From Perkinsus olseni (Eukaryota; Perkinsozoa; Perkinsida; Perkinsidae): a DNA stretch of 64,000 nt. The notes beneath the pieces are model-generated. The model ran no database searches. It worked only from the letters and a program-made list of their open reading frames with translations, and was not told the origin of the DNA. Positions 61,648-64,000 of the stretch are shown in pieces (within the stretch, counting starts at the first letter, position 1; every line of letters begins with the position of its first letter). Both the position numbers and the translations under genes were made by a program. The stretch lies in NCBI GenBank assembly GCA_013115135.1, contig JABANP010000190.1, positions 27,252-91,251 of the forward strand. Reading direction: 5' to 3'.

Positions 61648-62445
61648 ATGATGAATTTCCTCTCAACTTGGCTTATCCCGGCTCAACTTCTGGTCATCAC
61701 TACGGCTCAGGATGTTGGCAGGTTCGTCCACAGAGGTGGAGTCTACAACATAACCTACGATGTGAACGAGCAGGGTCAGATTTTCTTCGGGTTCACCTCG
61801 ACAGCTCCCCCTCTACCCGGGTCCCCCGCAGGGACACCTCCCCGCTCCCTGGGGAATTACTACGGACTATACCCCCTCTCGAAGGTCGGAGATAACACCT
61901 ACGCCGTCGGCCCGCGAGCCGACGTTGCGTCTTGGTATGGCGCTATTACGGATCAACTACAACAGCTTGGTGTGGCAAAAGCTAACGAGCCGTTAGCTGG
62001 TATCCAGACCGGAGACTTGACCACTCTGACTTATACGAGCGGTGACACTTTCACCAGCAACTTCCGTAACGAGACGATTGAGTTCAAGAGAATCCCATAC
62101 GGCCTGATTGCCGGTGAGTTCGAGTACTCCGAGGCCGAGGCTCCTCACCTCAAGCTCCACTACCGCATCCGTTCGAATGGTGCTGTGGGCATACAGGCTT
62201 CGTGTGACGGCGGCAGCATAACTCCCCGTTTCCTCTTTAAGCTCACTCGACGTGACATAGGTATGCCCTACAGTGTGAGGTCCCTTGGGATGACTTCGCT
62301 GTATCCTCTCATTCACATGGTCCGGTCTGATTGCCCGACCGCGGGTGTGAAATACACTGACCTATCAAATGTGGTCTTCGCCGCACAAGACACTATATAT
62401 GTGAGAGTCGGAGGAGTAATTCGAGCCCTCACCAGAACAAATTAA
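61648..62445 (+). CDS. Secreted protein, 265 aa, divergent family member
   Basis: Starts MMNFLSTWLIPAQLLVITTA (signal peptide; the second Met may be the true start), mature N-terminus QDVGRFVHRGGVYN. It shares the later landmarks of the family: YGLYPLS in place of AGPYGLS, a TGDLTTLTYTSGD block, KLHYRIRSNGAVGIQASCDGGS (Cys about residue 190) and MVRSDCPTAGVKYTDLSNVVF near the C-terminus. It lacks the early Y-R-C and C-P cysteines and the hydrophobic tail and has a Pro-rich insertion (APPLPGSPAGTPP). Single exon. Likely exported; function unknown. Confidence 0.75.
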   Translation: MMNFLSTWLIPAQLLVITTAQDVGRFVHRGGVYNITYDVNEQGQIFFGFTSTAPPLPGSPAGTPPRSLGNYYGLYPLSKVGDNTYAVGPRADVASWYGAITDQLQQLGVAKANEPLAGIQTGDLTTLTYTSGDTFTSNFRNETIEFKRIPYGLIAGEFEYSEAEAPHLKLHYRIRSNGAVGIQASCDGGSITPRFLFKLTRRDIGMPYSVRSLGMTSLYPLIHMVRSDCPTAGVKYTDLSNVVFAAQDTIYVRVGGVIRALTRTN

Positions 62446-64000
62446 GCATCTCACAACTACAGTGAGCAGGCTCCCTGATCGTCACAGACTTTAGAGCTTT
62501 CTTGTGTCGCTACCGAGCATTCTGGTGAATCTCGGCAGTGCCAATTTCTTATTTATCTTCGATAGGCTTTTTAACCGGTATCAACCCGTCTCACCGTAGC
62601 TTTTTTTACTCCTGGTTTTACAGGACAGCCCAATGCGATTGTCGCATCTATTTTTATTTCCCTTATTGCGAGTCTAGCGTCGTGTTAGAGTAAAAGTGAG
62701 GAATTCAGCGATAATTACTCCTGACAAAAACATACACGCTCACTCAGGTGAGCTCGGTGAAACCCTTTCAACCGGGCGCCGTCCGGATACCCGTTGGCAT
62801 ATCCTACGGTCCGCACCCAATGGGTCGTGGTGGGCAGCCCAACTGCCAGACTCCTGCCGTAGAACTCGGATAATCGTGCTGACAAGTTTCACGTTTTTGT
62901 GAGGGTTTCAACACAACAACGCCAGTGATTCTTATATAGTCAGCTATTAACGGTTAACAAATGATAGCCTAGAGTCTGAGCCAAGTCCAATCCTTCGAGA
63001 ATACCCTTGGTCGACCAAGTGGCATGAAGTGGCATCGTGGCAGGGTTCCAATCCCGACATGAGGATCGCCGTGACGAAATTACCACCACGCAGAGGCTCG
63101 AGCTAGCGCAATGCCAGTGTGGTGCGGTGGTGGCCGGTGCAACCGTACAAAGTAGTGTAGTCAGTGATGATGGCGGACGTGAGTTTGACCAGCCCGCCCT
63201 CCCTGGATGCAGAGGTTGCTGACTCGGCCTGAGGCCGGGCATGGAGTCAGGCGACTCTGAGTGTCCTACTGAACAGTTGTGACAGCTAACTCACTGGTTG
63301 GACAGCAACCACTGGCTCCTGGCGGGAGCCTCCAGCCTGGTTTCTGGCTCTGACACTGGTAAGTATCAGATTAGGTCAGAGCGCGGTCACATCACTGTTC
63401 AGCATTCCCAACCTCTGCATCATGCAGAATTTCGCCGTTGGTAGCTCGTTTCAGTCGTGCTGCGAATGAGCAACTACTTCGGACGCTCCGGCTGTGACGC
63501 AGCGCTTGGATACATGCAGCTCGTCGCTCTCGCGTACCAAACCTCGACAAAAACAGAAGGCACCGGAGGATTGGGCTATCAGTTGGGCTCAGCGGTTCCA
63601 TGAAGCAGATACCAACTGACCACCGTTGATGACTCCGCTGTAGTCACTAGAAAGGCACAATGCGGACAGACATCGAACATCATGAAGCCCAACTCACACG
63701 ACGAACGAGAGAAAGACAAATCGGGCGCGGTAGGCTACGCTTTCGCCAGAGACGTCGTCAGAGGCTCTACAAAACTAGTACTGCAAGGGCTACTACTTTT
63801 AAATGACTGAGAACACAGAAGTTGTGTGCCTCACGCACGAGATAGACGAGCATCATAAGGTAATGACTCCGGCCCGAACTGAGCTTTCAAATACACGTGC
63901 TTTCCGAATCAAATAGGGATCAGTGCCCCTCCGGTGATCGTTGCAGAACCCGAACTGCTGGCTCGAAGGTCTCGGGCAATACATTCTGCGACAGTTGTCG
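62446..64000. other. Intergenic DNA to the window end
   Basis: No supported gene, repeat family or TSD-flanked element recognised. Short open frames on both strands have no domain. Confidence 0.5.

Noticed and set aside
1..64000. CRISPR arrays, operons, bacterial promoters, rRNA genes
   Set aside because: None seen; introns, LTR elements and the spliced-leader relic indicate a eukaryotic nuclear genome.

Overview
The window is nuclear DNA of a protist with very short introns, no operons and many transposable elements. I infer Perkinsus (Alveolata, Perkinsozoa), a parasite of molluscs. The grounds are a family of small secreted cysteine-containing proteins starting MAII/MAHM and ending near a hydrophobic tail, introns of about 34-85 nt, and a 16-nt stretch at 19036-19051 that differs by one base from the 3' part of the dinoflagellate/Perkinsus spliced leader. 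No database was searched, so the genus is an inference.

Layout. 1-4094: end of an LTR, intergenic DNA, one or two small secreted-protein genes. 4095-10431: complete LTR retrotransposon with one 1907-codon gag-pol frame. 10432-19033: gene fragments, a solo LTR, secreted-protein genes at 12887 and 17414, dispersed repeats. 19034-27060: non-LTR retrotransposon whose two frames are interrupted by a complete LTR element (19619-24713, TSD GGAAC) and a solo LTR (25138-25269, TSD GTAGC). 27049-31468: TIR element, hAT transposase relic, repeats. 31469-42259: cytochrome P450 gene (minus strand, split by a 1.9 kb TTAA-flanked insertion) facing away from a multi-exon amidase gene (plus strand). 42260-47771: spacer with two secreted-protein genes. 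47772-56054: inverted copy of 35245-42259. 56085-56411: inverted copy of 28328-28656. 56410-60790: direct copy of 31469-35100. 60791-64000: one more secreted-protein gene.

The right half (47772-60790) is therefore built from three pieces of the left half joined in new order and orientation. The junctions carry 2-3 bp of shared sequence and one perfect 29-bp palindrome. After duplication each copy changed on its own: the right copy gained a non-autonomous LTR element (TSD GAGAG) and a hAT-type MITE (8-bp TSD), and the left copy holds the matching empty sites.

The most striking signal is a scar of fixed architecture at about 30 places. An 8-bp word lacking its last base is followed by the full reverse complement of that word, then the word lacking its first base (22 bp, net gain 14 bp). 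Five scars are present in one duplicate and absent from the other, so they are real insertions. Deleting one of them restores the reading frame of the hAT transposase relic. The geometry fits hAT excision through flank hairpins, but the constant 14-bp outcome is unusual.
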